This document shows positions 15,001-27,829 of a stretch of DNA of 64,000 nucleotides, one piece after another. The translations under genes and the position numbers were made by a program. The DNA comes from Gymnogyps californianus (lineage: Eukaryota > Chordata > Aves > Accipitriformes > Cathartidae): positions 1,674,001-1,738,000 of the forward strand of contig NC_059486.1 in NCBI RefSeq assembly GCF_018139145.2, read 5' to 3'. Each line of letters begins with the position of its first letter. The stretch's first letter is position 1. The notes under the pieces are model-generated. The model was not told where the DNA came from, did not search any database, and saw nothing but the letters and a program-made list of their open reading frames with translations.

Positions 15001-18000
15001 ATCAATGACTCCAGAAATAGCTTATCCATTTCAATTAACATTCCAGAAAGCCTTCTGCTTTGCTCTTCCTCCCTAGCTCACTTTGCATGGTGTGGCACTG
15101 CAGTTTCAAGCTTCACTTCTAGGCGCATATTGCTACTTATCGAAGGTGAACAGAGCACCTCTAGCTCAGAGCAACACAATCCAGACGCTTCCTAACAGGT
15201 GAAAGATACCACTGGTTTCAACAAGATAATGCCATGCATCTTCCCTGCTACTACAGGCTGGTCTTCCCTCTAGTTCTGATCAGCAGCGGCAGACTTCAGG
15301 CCTTCCTTATAGGATAAAACATTACCTCCCAGAATCACTACAGCCAGTTGGTGTTCACCTCCTTTACACCACTACCAGAAACTATTAATCAGACAAGGAG
15401 AAGAACAGGTCTGGGCTACTCATGCTCTAGCTTACAATTAGATTTCTATGGTATCAAGTACCTTCTGTCAGTCCTCAACTGCTCACCCCAAAGCAAGGGG
15501 ACAAAGTCTTGGCTGCTTCTGTTATGAACTACATTCCAAATTAGGACAGTTTACACCAAACGATGCTGTAGTTTGTGACCTCTGCCCATCCCACGGGCAG
15601 CAGACACAAGAAGCTGACATGCGTGCAAGTCAATACACCAGTCTGGATGCAGCAATCCTGCACCGTTCAGGATTAACGCATCCAAGGCAGAACCTGTAGT
15701 GCATTAGGAGTTGAGGTCTTCAGTTCTCTACAGGGCATAGCAAGCCTCAGTAAAAAGTCAGTATTTCAAATTCCTGAATTAGCACTAACTTCACTTGTAG
15801 GTCTTTCATGCAAGCCACTCAATCACACTGAAATTCTGAAGCACCACAAAGATACAGAAATAGTTACCTTTTAACAATCCAGTTAATTCACAAGAATTAC
15901 AGCATGAATTGAGTGCTAGACATATTCCTAAAGTTTTCCTGACAACACTGGGAAGTTATGGCACCGATATCTACAATAGGGGTGGAATTACAAATCATGA
16001 AGCTCATTTCTCAGAGAGTTAAAACCCATATGGGATCTAACAGGCAGATCTTTACACCACCAGCTACTCAAGCTAGAGACAAATGCAGAACAGTTGCACA
16101 TTATGGCTTAGACAATTTAGTACTGAGAAGCCTATTTTGAAAGAAACATAACATATTACTTTGATTCAGCCAATGAAAGCAACTATGAAACAAGTGCATA
16201 TTTAATTATCTGGACCTTTCATTCTAGCTTACAATATTTGATAAGCACTAATGCACTACTTGGAGTCACATGCTCTGGAAGACACCACCAATATAAAGAG
16301 TCCTGTCTCATTATACCCAGTTACACATCCCAGTAGGAAGCTACAAGAGCAGGAACAGCCATCACATCCCTTTGACCTCTGCAGGTGAAGAGACCTCAAA
16401 CTTTGTGCTGGACACTAACCCAGTTCCTCCAATTCACTCCATGGAGACAATTCCTTCTTCCTTGCTACAGCAGACTAACAATACCCTCCTCCTCAAGTTA
16501 CTCCTTTTTTATGGGTTAATTGCCAGCAAAGCACTGCATAGCCACGTTCCTCCTACTCTCGAAAGGCTGACAACATACTTCTCTCCACCATCCTGGGTTG
16601 CATGTAGGTGGAATGAGATCTGAGATAAAATACTGTATCCTCTGTCTTCAGAAGCTTGGGCATGCTCCACTTCCATCTCCTCCAGCTGTGGATGGTCATT
16701 TTTATGAAAAAAAAAAAGAGCTTATCAAGCTGACCTATTCCACCTACTTGGTATCATTTGTGGGTTGCATAGCATATTACTTAAGCAGGCTAGCATTGAT
16801 ATTTTAATAATTTCCCGTGCAGACAGTTATTGTAAGGGATATTAACAGTATCCTAGATAGGTACCTATAACACTGCCAGCAAGAGAACTAAGCTTGATTC
16901 TCAATGTATCACTCCTGTAATTTGAAGCAGGACAAGAGCACCTTTTAGTGCAATCACTCAAAAAAACCACCACTGCTCAACATTACTCTTTCTGCACGTT
17001 TGCCCCTCCCCAAACTCCAAAGCAAGCACACAAAAACACTTGCCACTGAAGCATTTTAGAATCTCATGCCCCGCCTTTACTTATCTGCAGAAAGTTTCAA
17101 CACTTACAGTTCACAGTATTTCCTGTACTACGAAAGAAAGCACTTTTTCTATCTTCCAAAACCACTGTGATCAGTAACAGCTGAAGCAATGCAGATATCA
17201 GATGTCAGCCTCCTCCCCTCAACTTATCTACAAGCACTCCTTTGTAAAAACTCCTTCACTTCCACCAAAAAAGTTTATTTTCAAATACTACAGCACATGC
17301 TTTAATGACAGACAAAAGGCACCTCAGCCCTTTATCTAAAGCTTAGAGCATGACAGGTGATACAAGAAACCTGCCATAGCTCCTTCAGTCACACTACCAT
17401 CCCTTCCCAATGGACTCACCTAGGCATTTAAATACGCCTTTGTATTCACCATAAAGCCAAGCTGTACCACTACATTCAGCACCCTGACATGATTCATTAG
17501 ACAAGCTCTTTTCTTCTAAAAGAAAGTCTTACTGCACATGGTTACATGGGCTCATCACACAAGAAAACAAACAGCTGAAGTACACAGGAGAAGAGTGCCT
17601 ATCAGACTAAGTCCGCAAGAGCTACAAGCTCATACCCAGCCTTTCCCCCCAGTGAGGGAAGTGTGCGTGAAAAGGAAAGAAATCAGTTTCCTGTACAGAG
17701 AGGTGTGAAGGAACACAAGGTCTCATCTGTTGATAAACAACATTCCCTGAAAGAATGAACAGAAGAGGTAACAACTTCAATGCAAAAACTTAAACTCCAT
17801 GTTGGGGGGAACAGGGGGAGGGCAAAACACCACTTACCAGAGAAGGGCAACATCTGCTCAGATCCCATCAAAAGAACAGGACTGTTAAGAGGAACGTGGG
17901 GAAGAAGCACAATTAAAGCCCCAAAACTATGTCAATAAAAAGCCTTAACAAGTCATACTTATAAAAGGAACGGGAATTTTGGTCCGATGCACAAGGACAG

Positions 18001-18598
18001 TTGAACACAACTGACACCACGGCCAAAGCAGCAGGAGAAGCCGAGCATGGGACCGCGGCTGCCAGCGGCATGAGGCGATCCCTCAGCTCAGCTATACGGG
18101 CAACAGGGAGACAGCCACCCCCGCGGGACGGGCAGGGAGGCGGCTGGCGCCAGGTGAGGCCCACAGGCCACGGACACCAGCAGCGGCCAGGCGGGGAGCC
18201 CACCTTCCCCCGCCCGCGCCGCCCGGCAGCCCAAGCCCCACAGCGAAGGGACGCGCCGTCACCCCGCGGCAGGCCCGCGGACGCGCCGCCGCCCGGGACG
18301 GCATCCCCGCCTGCCCGGGGAGGAGGCCGCCGCCGCCACCACCCCCGGCCGCGGTGCCGGGACGAGCGCCTCAGCCCGCCGCCTCCTGCCGCGGCGGCCC
18401 CGGCCGAGCAGAGCGGAGCAGAAGGAGCCGGCGCCAGGTCCCCGCCGCTGCCCCTCACCCCGCGGGCCGAGGGGGCGTGCCGGGCCGCGGCCCCGCAGCT
18501 GACAGCCCGGCCGCCCTCCTCCAGGCCCCGGCCGGGCAGGCCGGCCCACCCCCTCGCAAGACGCCGGGCGAGCCCGGACGCCCCCGCCGGCTCCTTAC
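1..18598 (-). other. MTMR3: Probable MTMR3 intron 1 (minus strand), no exon recognised
   Basis: This long AT-rich, CpG-poor stretch lies downstream, on the minus strand, of a CpG-island first exon whose splice donor is at 18,598. I compared every open frame on both strands with what I know of myotubularin-related proteins and found no match to the MTMR3 N-terminus or PH-GRAM domain. I also found no run of adjacent coding exons with proper splice sites. Open frames here are short (mostly 60-120 codons) and look random. Repeats are very few: a G-run at 14,588 and short A or T tracts. The intron reading rests on the donor plus gene order next to ASCC2. The region could also hold noncoding 5' exons that cannot be recognised by eye. 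Confidence 0.5.
14588..14603 (+). repeat. Interrupted G-run (G8-C-G7)
   Basis: Eight Gs, one C and seven Gs stand alone in an otherwise AT-rich intron. The run could form a G-quadruplex, and it is also a typical place for sequencing length errors. Confidence 0.8.
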
Positions 18599-18725
18599 CG
18601 CGGGGCAGGGCATGGCGCGGAGCCCCCACACCCCCTCCCGGGGCGCGGCCTCCTGCCTGGGCCGGGGTCGCTGGGCTCCTGGCTGCCTCCGCCGCCGCTC
18701 ACTGCCACAACAACATGGCGGCCGC
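18599..18725 (-). other. MTMR3: Probable noncoding exon 1 of MTMR3
   Basis: On the minus strand the sequence reads GCCGCCATGTTG (a YY1-type initiator-proximal motif) at about 18,722-18,711. It continues through GC-rich DNA to a good splice donor, CCGCG|GTAAGG, with the exon ending at 18,599. I place the exon between these two points; the true start is uncertain by tens of bases. There is no convincing start codon context or conserved peptide, so I read it as 5' untranslated. MTMR3 is a phosphoinositide 3-phosphatase of the myotubularin family, and in human its first exon is also noncoding. Another donor-like site further downstream (AAG|GTGGGC on the minus strand near 18,205) could extend the exon. 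Confidence 0.45.
18712..18722 (-). promoter_or_regulatory. YY1-type motif
   Basis: The minus strand reads GCCGCCATGTT, close to the consensus bound by YY1, which is typically found just downstream of the start site in CpG-island promoters. It lies about 115 nt upstream of the exon 1 donor. Confidence 0.6.
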
Positions 18726-21069
18726 ACGGGACGCGGGCACGGCGGGGCCAGGCGCGTGCCCGACACCTCCTCCTCCCCCCCCTCGCCCGCCGCGGGGCGG
18801 GGCCAGGCGCGCGCCGTTCCCGCCCTCCGCCGCCCAGCCGCCGCCCTGAGGGGATCGGATCCGGCCCCCGCCTCGCCCCGCTGTGAGGGGAAGGTCGCGG
18901 CGGGCAGCGCCCCTCGCCTCAGGGCTCCGCGTCCCCTCAGGAGGCGGCCGGCCGGCCAGAGCCGCGGCCATCCCCAGAGCCCGGCAGCTGCTCTCCCTCG
19001 GCCCCTCAGCAGGTGAAGCTGACTTGCTCTTTCCTCCTTTTATAACCCTGCGGGGTACTTAACCGCCCGCAGCTGGCTGAGGCTGGCCTCGGTCTGGCTC
19101 TCGGTAGCTCAGAGCCCTGCTGAGGCAGGAGGTGCGATGCAGTGGTACAGACGGTGTCTCAGGAGAAGGTTTTGCGGCCGCTTCGGCCAACCTGTGAGGC
19201 AGGTAATAGGGGGAGGTGGGCTGGAGTTGCATGCTGAGGGGAGCTGCGGGAGCCGAGGAGCTCTGCAAGCCAAGGCCTGCCCAAGCCCTACAGCATCCAC
19301 TGGCAGTGGGGCCTGCAGTCCTGGGATCCTCCTTAGGAGTCCTCCAAAGCCCATGCATCCCTTGGAGAAACACCCTGTCCGACTATAAAAGCTGCTGTTG
19401 CACACAAGGTCTTCTGGCCAATGCTTTCCTCCTTTGCTTTTGTGACATTCGGCTCAGCTGTAAGAACATGTGTGGCCCCATGCCATCAGTAGATGCACCG
19501 TCCAAGCCACCCTGAGCAGCCCACAGCTCCTAAAGCATGAGGTAATGGAGAGCAGGGAGCCAACACAAGGCATGAGAGCCAAAAAATACATGGAAATTGA
19601 GAGACAAGTGATAAAAAGGGATATGAGCGTTAAGCAACAGAAAGGCACAAGAAAGCTTGAGAGGCAAATGGCAGCAGTGTCAGAGGTAGCAGGGTACAGT
19701 TGGCAGGAAGCACTGCAGTTTCCAAAATGAAGCTTTAACTAAGCCTTGTGCAATGGAGTTCCTTTTCAGCAGCAAGATTTATATCTGGGTTTTGCAGCAA
19801 CTGTGATGGATCGTTAATGCTTTATTTTTATGCATATCTTTAATTTACAGTACTGTATGTAGGTCAGGTTGTACTTTCGAGAGATACTTCCACCTGCTCC
19901 TCATGTTCGCCTTGATCTGAAATGAAATGCTTGCTTGCAAGTAACTATAAAATGCACTCCTAAATTATCCACAGGACTCTCCCTCTGAGTCCAAGGCTAG
20001 TCATTGTAACAGATGGACTTCAGTCTGTCATTAAGTCATGTTTAAGCTAGAAGTAGCATTAATGTTCAGAGAGAACAATACAAAATACAGGATCGCATGT
20101 CTTTAAACTCAGATATAAGCCACGCAGTGAGTTGTTTTCTAGTTTCGCTCCCTTGGTCAGGGACAGTAAACATTTGAAAGGAAGTTAATCAGCCCCTCTA
20201 AAGGGATTTTTTCCAACAACAAGCCATCATCTGAATGCAAATGTGATCTGAAAGTCAATATGTACCTTCAGAGGAACTTTGGAAGAAATACAGGTAACTG
20301 AAGGGAAAAACAGGATTCCTGGCCTGTTTATAGCCAAAAGCTGTGAAAAAATTCAGCCGGTATAGCTGTATCTGAAAAGGATGTCTGTTGACAGCATTAG
20401 GAAGCAGAATATAAATTTTGAAAAGTCGCTGTTAAATGGTTGCCTTTTGCAGTATGCCTGGACGGAGATCAAATGTGACCTACTTCAGGAAGCTGAATCC
20501 TGGAGACCCGGGGCTTTTGTACAGCAGAACCTGCTGGTTGCTCCTTCTGTTTTTTAAAGAGGGGGAACTAGCTGGAGTGCCATCACTGTGACAGGAAAAG
20601 CTGCGCACTTCCAGCTTCTTATTTCAGTGACACAAATTGTCATCTTTGGCATTATCTTTACCAATACGGTTAAACACGTTGCATGGAGACTTTCCACGTC
20701 TTGTGTTCTGAGTCTCTCCATTTCTTGTGTTCCAGTCTGTTTTTTAATACATGTTAGGTATGGCCCCATGTTAAATGACTTTTGCCTCTATTTTCTATGA
20801 TGATCGGGGCAAAGGACGATAGCTAATGGGAATTATTTTATGGAAATGGAAATTACTGTACCCAAAGGGAGAGCAAGGCCTGTGAGAACCTGACATGCAG
20901 CTCAGGGAACGAGGTGTTCCCAAGCCCGCAGTTCTGACAGACCTGGAACGTATCCTCACTCATCCAGTACAAAGTTTTTAATTTGTCAAGTTGAGGGTGG
21001 TAATGAATTACTGAGGAACTACTGAAGCACTAGCCGTTTTTAAGCAGGAGGAAGAAAAGTAATCCAGTC

Positions 21070-22165
21070 AGACACCTGTTAGTCTGACCTCAAGAACATT
21101 AAAAGCTTAGGAAAAAATGTAAAGGAAAAAGTAGTTAGGGACAGACAAGTAAGTGGAAAATAAAGTAAAAATGCGACATAGCTTTACTAAAGATAGACTG
21201 CATTTAACTAAGATTATACCTTTGATAATTGTTTTCTAGACAATGGATACATAATAGATTTAATCTAACTGGATTTAATAAGATATTAAAAACAACGCCA
21301 CATGGCAAATGTATAGTTCATCTGGGGAGCTATTTGGTAGGTAAGAAGCTAGCTACAGACAGATGACAGTAGTTTGCGTGGAAAGGTGGACTGTGAGGGT
21401 GGAGCTGAGCTCCTTAAGAAATGACTTGGAGACTATTGGCATGTTCATAAATTTATTCAATAAATTAATGGAGAGCAGGTCCATAAAAGAATAGCTACAT
21501 GGAAAAGGTAGGGAAGTCGCCTCGAACATACACCACCGGTGGATGTACGGGGAGTGCAAAGGGAAGAGAGAGCAGAAAGTGGCTGGGCTCCGATGCTCTC
21601 CCGAAACAGCTCCGCTGACTGCCCCTCTCAGAGACGGAGTGCTGGACCACAGGCTGACCCAGCGAGGCATGTCTTACGTTCTTTTGATCTTGCACAATAT
21701 TTGTCAGACGGGCCTCGGAACAAAAGGTAGGAGTGAGCTGATGGCATTTGCTGATGGCACAAAGTTGGGAGGCACCAGCAGTGCAGAGGGAATATCTGTA
21801 TTGCTGGAAGAGTTGGATAACATCGAGTGCTGGCACATTGGAAATGGGATGAAATTTAATAGTGGAAAGTACAAGGTCATGCACTTGGGAATTACTAACA
21901 AGAATCTCTGCTGCAGGCTGGGAGCTCATCAGTTGGAAATGACAGAAGAAGAGAAAAATCTGGGTGTATTTGTTGCTCTCAAGATGACTTCGAACTCCCA
22001 ATATGAAGCAGCTCTGACGACAAGCACATATCAACTGAGATATTTCCAGGAGAAGGGGAAAATGTTAATACCATTATACAAAGCTCTGCTGCAACCTTCT
22101 CTGGAATTATGCATGCAGCTCTGGTCACTTTTAATCAAGGGATACATACTTAAAATGTGACTGGA
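21070..22165 (+). mobile_element. Degraded CR1-type LINE, reverse transcriptase region
   Basis: Translated in shifting plus-strand frames, the region shows the ordered landmarks of a CR1-like reverse transcriptase. A PVSLTS block is near 21,075, followed by a relic of the HGFTK block (HSFTK) near 21,176 and a degraded xIxLD block near 21,255. The palm motif near 21,747 reads FADGTKLGG where an active enzyme has FADDTKLGG. After that come the MKFN-GK-KVMHLG and EKNLGV blocks and the PLYKALLQPSLE block ending near 22,110. The second catalytic aspartate is replaced by glycine, and stops and frameshifts break the 5' half, so the element is dead. The typical CR1 3' end (ATTCTATGATTCT repeats) was not found. 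CR1 is the main LINE of birds and reptiles. Subfamily is not assigned. Confidence 0.8.
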
Positions 22166-25100
22166 GAATAACTACAGGGTAATCCTGATTTTTTTCTTAT
22201 GTAAGGATCTTGAAATAATTTTTTTAGCCAAAAAACTGAATGCTGAGAAGGGATACAGTTGTTCTCTATGAAACTTCAGGGAGTAAACACAGAAGTAAAC
22301 ACATCTCCCTTAAGAGCAAGCGTGATGTTAGCGTAAGAGAAAACAAGTATCCGATGGCCCTGAAAAGTCGGCTGAAACATGAGAACACCAGGGCTTCCCA
22401 CAGCTCAAGTCCTGAAGCTCTGAGCCGTCCTTCCCAGAGCTGCCTTACCCTGATGCAGTTGCCACCAACAGCTGAGAACTCACCCTAAAGACCCAACAAG
22501 TCCTTTCCAAACCTCTCGTGCTGTTTGAGACACAGCCACTGAATTACTAGTTGGCTTCTAATGAAAAGAAAAGGGGTACCTGATGTGGAAAGATATTCCT
22601 TGGGCTGCAGTCGCAACCCAAATGTCATTTGAGTTACTGGCTGTATTCAGTAAGGACGCATTTAAAATCTGCATGTGGTCGTGGTAGAGGCTGACAGCAT
22701 CCTGTTCCGATCGTCCCACCCTGGTCCCTCAGATCATCTTCCCACAGAGGCCGGCTCTGGTGTCCATCCTGTACGTGAGGTGCAGTCCTTGAGCGATCTG
22801 CACCTGGCACAGTGAGAAATGGCAAAACCAAACACGTGTCAGGTACTTTCCTGCCCCTGTTACCGTCCAGTAACCTTTAATACGCTTCATTCTTGTGATC
22901 CAAACAGCCAAACTCCGACTCTGTGGGCTGTTTCTGTTATGATGAAAAACTGATGGTAAGGTCAGATATGTCTTGAAAAAAACAAACACCACACCAAGTC
23001 CCGATTCCGTAAGAACAGTCAGATCATGAAACGCAGGGTAGTTTCCTTTCTCAGGACTCCAAACTGGCTTCTTTGGCCTGTTTTCTACCCAAAAGCAGCC
23101 CTCTTCATCCTTTCTCTCCCATTTTGTTTGTTTTTTCATCTTTTACCTTACTTTGATGTTCTACTCATTTTACTCTCCTTTTTTTTTTTTCACAAATGCC
23201 TGAACAGAATGCTGTGCTCAGCCCCGTCTCTGACCACTGTATTGCTACTGTGTTCCTCGTTGTGTAGGTGCTTCCATTCTTCTGCTCCCACCAAACAAGC
23301 AGTTATTTCATTGTTCATTTAATCCAAATGGCAGGCGGTGAGGACATCAGGGTCAGCACAGCGTGAGGCCAGCCCCGACCAAAATGTGCCAGGTGACAGG
23401 CACCCACTCCGTCAGTCATCCTGATGGGGCCCAAAAAGCAGATGCGCTGACTCATTCCCTTGAAAAGTAGACAAATAATTTGAAAATAATGAGGTTTTTA
23501 TTACGTACGTATCATTTTTGTCAGAACGTTTTCCAACAGTCTCATTTTAGGATTTTTTTGTCTTGTAATAACCCTGTTTTAAAACAAGATGTACTATTAG
23601 TGACTATTGTTGCTGAAGGGAAGCTAGCACAATGAAGCTGTCTTGGCTACGGCTACACATCAAGATGATGATTACAGGACTAATCAAATACGAAGATTTG
23701 GGGGACTCTGAGAACTTCAAGTTCAGTGGAACAGCTACAGCATTTTTGAGCAAATACTGAAAACGGCTTTGGGGACAGTGTTCCCGTGTAGCGTCTGAGC
23801 CCGGCTCTGCAAGGACACGTGAGCTGGTTGCATGTGAGAACCCAGCTCCATCCAGCAGATCAGCAGAGACATACTGTGCCTGACTGCGAAAGGCAGGACA
23901 GCACTTCATTACGGAATTTTTATTGAACATGCTAGTTCTGCTCGGGTTCGTGAGCACAGAGCGTTGCTCTGCGGATGATGGATGACACCTTGTTTCTGCA
24001 AGGCATTTCTGTCCCCGGAAGTAAAAGCTGAAGACATCAATATTGAAGATATGCCAGCAGTTCAGTGTAGGCAGAATGTCTGGAAGTCGTGTTTTATGTC
24101 TGCTTATATTATTTTCTTATACTTAAAAAGACTAATAATCCATATTGTTTGCCTAGTGAGCTAAAAATAAGTAAAATGTTCAAAGTATTTTATACTGAAC
24201 TTGTCTTTTCTTCAGAAAAGTTAACTGTGTGTGTCGTTTGCTATGTTGTTACAACAACACTGCCTGAAAAATGCTTTTAATAATAAAGCATATGTATTTT
24301 TCTTAATAAGCACACTTAAGATCCTTCCTCCTGAAGTTGGATAGTTGTTATTATCCTACCATACAAAAGAGAAACACAAGGCAGCGAGAGGCTAAGAACC
24401 TGTCTGATCAGAGGGGCTGCTTCAAGTATCATTAGAAAATGGTATTATTTTAACTGGCAATCTTAAGTGATAATTCCTTACTGTAGAACTACGCTGGTAA
24501 CCCGCTCAGGACTGTGCCTGCTGCGGTGCGCAGGTGTCAGAGGAGGGAGTTCCCACCCACAGGAACTTGCACCATTAAAGCTCTCAGAAGTTGAGCAACT
24601 CCTGCGTGCCACTGGCCAGGCGGACAGTGTACCCCCAGCCTCTCGGAGAAAGAGGGAACTGGTGTTCCTGCCCCTGCGCAGATGCAATGCCATGCGGAGA
24701 ATGAACTAAGAAGTATCTCGGGCCATCCCTGGTGTCTCTCATTAGTGACCAAAATAAAAAATATCCTACGATGAGACTTTATGCTAAGAGTATACTTAGA
24801 GGGGGTTAATTGGAGAACGATGGGAAATTGAAAAAATAGTTAATAAATGATTGTAGGATCCATCAGGTCAATATTTTAATGATAACACCTCTGTCTCTGT
24901 GACTATCGAGAACATGCTGTGGAAGGCTTGTAACTTCCATTAGTCCTTGATAAGCTAATGTATATATCATTAAGATAAAATGTAAAAAAGGAAAAGGTAG
25001 AGCTGGGTTGAAAAATTGCAAAGCCCAGAGCTATACCGATTCATCATTATTACTGTAATTGCATTTCAGCTGCTTAGAAAATATAATGGCCAATTTCCAC

Positions 25101-26362
25101 AACTTTGCAACTTCGTACTACGGTTAGGTCTTTTTTTAGATTACACTGATATTTTCCTCTGGTGATTTCATAACTCTCTCATTTTATTTCTATTTTTTAA
25201 ATGTGTTTGGAAGTGACGGTCCTTCAGGGTTTCCTGCGCCCTCAGACTTGCATGTAAACAGCGCAGGGGCAGGCTGCTGTCTTTAAAGCCTCTGTGATGT
25301 CCTTCGGGAGAAAAAGAGGGGACAGCAGGTGTGCCTCGCCTGGTTTGCCTGCAGGGAAGAAGGTCGCTTGGCCCAGTAACCGCTGAGACTGCTGTGCGAC
25401 TAGGGAAGAAACAGCTATCTTCCGTGACTGCACGGAAGTGAAGCAGATATTCTAACCGGCCCCCAGGCTGTCATTTGGGACTTCCAGGCGGAATTTGAGA
25501 AAATGCAGGAACTGTGGAAACCCGGGTGCTGTTCAGGAAGCAGAATGCCTTATTGTAGCGTCCGTGACAGACCGACAAAGAAAACAGACTGACCTCCAAC
25601 AGCACATTCCTGGGGTCGCTCCAGCGTTTCAATCCTTCTCCTTGCACTGCTTGAAATTAAAAGGCTGCTTTTGTGCCTCATCACTAGCCGAGTCAGGAGT
25701 GTCCTTACCGCACAAAGAGAGTCAAGGAGATCATTGGTATGTATCTGTCAGAACAGTGACAGTGCTGCTGGAACCAGGGCACTCCATCCCGCCTTTGACT
25801 TGTGACATCTGATAATCTGCACCATTACATTCGGCACTGAACGACTTCCTCCCGTCCATGAATCATACCCAGAGAAGGATCCTTTGAATAAAAGCTCCTT
25901 TTCCAAAAACTTTTGGCTGGAGAAGTTCTCCACTTGGGATCTGATCGGAAGCCCGCTTGCCCAGTAACTTCAGATGGCTCTGGATCAAACCTAGAAAGAG
26001 GGATTTTTCAGCAGAGCTCAGCAGCCTGCAAGCTGGTTTTCATGCTTTGCCTTATCTGTGCAAGAGGGGCGCGCAGTGACCCTGCGCGGCTGGGATCGGA
26101 AAGCTGTGATTTGCATTAAGATTTCAGATTTGACTTTTACTGTCGTGAAATCTTAAAGGTCTCTGGCACGTTGTACACAGGTGAACGGGTGCGCTTTTTG
26201 TTTGCCAGATTAAATTTAATTTCTACGAATAATGTGTATACGTATAATTATCGAACTGGGTTATACGTACGTAGTTACTATCACCAATGTTTTGGGCAGA
26301 GGCTCCAATAGTTCACAGTGCTTTAGGCAATCAAATAGGTAATACACAATTGGTAAGGTAAC

Positions 26363-26384
26363 AAAAAAACAAAACAAAACAAAA
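26363..26384 (+). repeat. (AAAAC)n simple repeat
   Basis: A short imperfect run of A-rich pentamers with period 5, four to five units long. Confidence 0.75.
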
Positions 26385-27829
26385 GAGGAATAGTGATTCA
26401 GAACAGCTCAATGACAGATTTGAGGCCCACTGAGTCACTTGGAGTCTCGCCACCACTGCTCTGGAGGAAGGTTGGCAAAGGAGGGGAAATAAACAGATGC
26501 CTTTGCAAGGGAATCATGTTTCAATTGCCCAAGGTAATCCTCCGCTAAACAATCGGAGCAAACCTTGGATCTGACATCATTACTAGAGTTTTGTTCTGGT
26601 AGGTTGTTTTGCACAGCGTGTTGGTGCTGGGGCTCCAGTCTGAGGGCCTGACTTGTGTAGGGATGTTTGAGAAATAGAAATAGTAAATATTTAATTTAAA
26701 AATCTGTAATTCAAAGGTATGGCAAAGGAATGGTGAAAATGGCAGGTTCCGGACAACCTGTCGTGACCTTTGAAGTGCAAATCAGTAGTACCCTACCAGA
26801 TGTGAAAGCAAGGCAGCCTGTGCGTGCTGCCCTCCTGCTAGGGAGAACACGTCAGCGTGCGAGTAAGGAAACGTTGGCCAGGACAGCGCTGGGCAGGAGC
26901 AGCGAGCAGTCGGCTTCCTCCGCGGAGCTGCGGGAAGCCCTCCGGGTGTGCGGCCCGCTCCCCTCTCCCCTCCTGCGGGCTCATGGGCACCCCAACGCCA
27001 GTGCACGCGGCTGGAAGGCGGGAAGTCGAAATACCCGCTGTCCGGCGAAGGCTTGGACTGGGCGATCGGGAGCTGGAACCTCGTTACAGCCCCATTCCTA
27101 ATTAGCCACATGACAGAGGGCATGGCGTGGTTTCTATTTTAGGCTACTTTACCATCTAAACCTGGACCCTGGCCTAAGTTTAGGAGGAGTTTTGTGCAGT
27201 TAAGGAAGAGAACCGAGCCCCTTCAGAGCACCCAAATTAGTGGCAGCCGGAGGGGTCCATCCCGCCCGGCATCCCTCTGTCCTCCCACAGGCTGGGGAGT
27301 GCCCGAGTCCCGGGGTTTCCGTGCGGTGTAAGCGTGACTAACCTAATCTGGTCTTAACATCAATCGCGCTTGTATTAATTGACGAGAAGTATACGTGTCC
27401 TGCGGTGTCAAACTGTAACGCGCAGTCATCTCCCTAAGGAGCAACGAGAAGCCAAAGCGGAGGGAACGGGCGAGGGGCTGTGTGGGTTCCCAGCTGTGAC
27501 CGCCCCGCTGTCCCCGCGGGGACCCCTTCCCGGGGCTCCCTCCCATCTGCGGCACTGGACGCGTCCGTACAATTAAGTTAATAAGGCCTCCCCTACAAAA
27601 AAGGTGCGTTATTGAACCGGCTGGTTTTCTGTCAAAGGAAAAACTGTTGCCTCGCAGACAGAGGCTTTCTTCCCCTCACAAACCCCGTCATGGCTGTGAC
27701 TGCAATTACAAACCCATGGCTGTAGCCTGGCACGGACGGAAGGAGCGGCATTTTAGGTTGAAAAACGCCTGTTTGGTTCCTGCAGCGCAACCATTCCCGT
27801 TTAAACGCAGCCCGTGGTTCTTGTTCCTG

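Larger units (their letters stand above)
17990..19030. promoter_or_regulatory. MTMR3: CpG island, probable MTMR3 promoter
   Basis: About 1 kb is extremely GC- and CpG-rich, with abrupt AT-rich flanks on both sides. It contains a strong minus-strand donor at 18,598, a YY1-type motif at 18,712-18,722, and GC boxes such as GGGGCGGGGCC near 18,790. Plus-strand donor-like sites (CAG|GTGAGG at 18,154 and AG|GTGAAG at 19,013) would suit a divergent noncoding transcript. Open frames of 200-280 codons across the island are artefacts of low stop-codon frequency in GC-rich DNA. The MTMR3 assignment comes from its head-to-head position with ASCC2, as in human. Function is inferred from composition and splice signals only. 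Confidence 0.7.
19031..27829. other. Intergenic region between divergent MTMR3 and ASCC2
   Basis: About 8.8 kb separate two CpG-island promoters that face away from each other. I see no conserved coding exon on either strand. Contents are a LINE relic at about 21,070-22,170, short A-rich and T-rich tracts, an (AAAAC)n stretch at 26,363, and GC-rich patches near 24,490-24,690, 26,850-27,070 and 27,450-27,560. The patch at 26,850-27,070 carries a 123-codon open frame that I do not consider a gene. AATAAA hexamers near 24,280 have no supported gene in front of them. Confidence 0.6.

Noticed and set aside
18001..18849. 282-codon plus-strand open frame, with 238-codon and other frames on the opposite strand
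   Set aside because: They lie in a CpG island where stop codons are rare. Composition is Pro/Arg/Ala/Gly-rich with no domain, and several overlapping frames are open at once.
26730..27101. 123-codon open frame in a GC-rich intergenic patch
   Set aside because: No recognisable family, biased Ser/Arg/Ala content, and no splice partners or poly(A) signal nearby.
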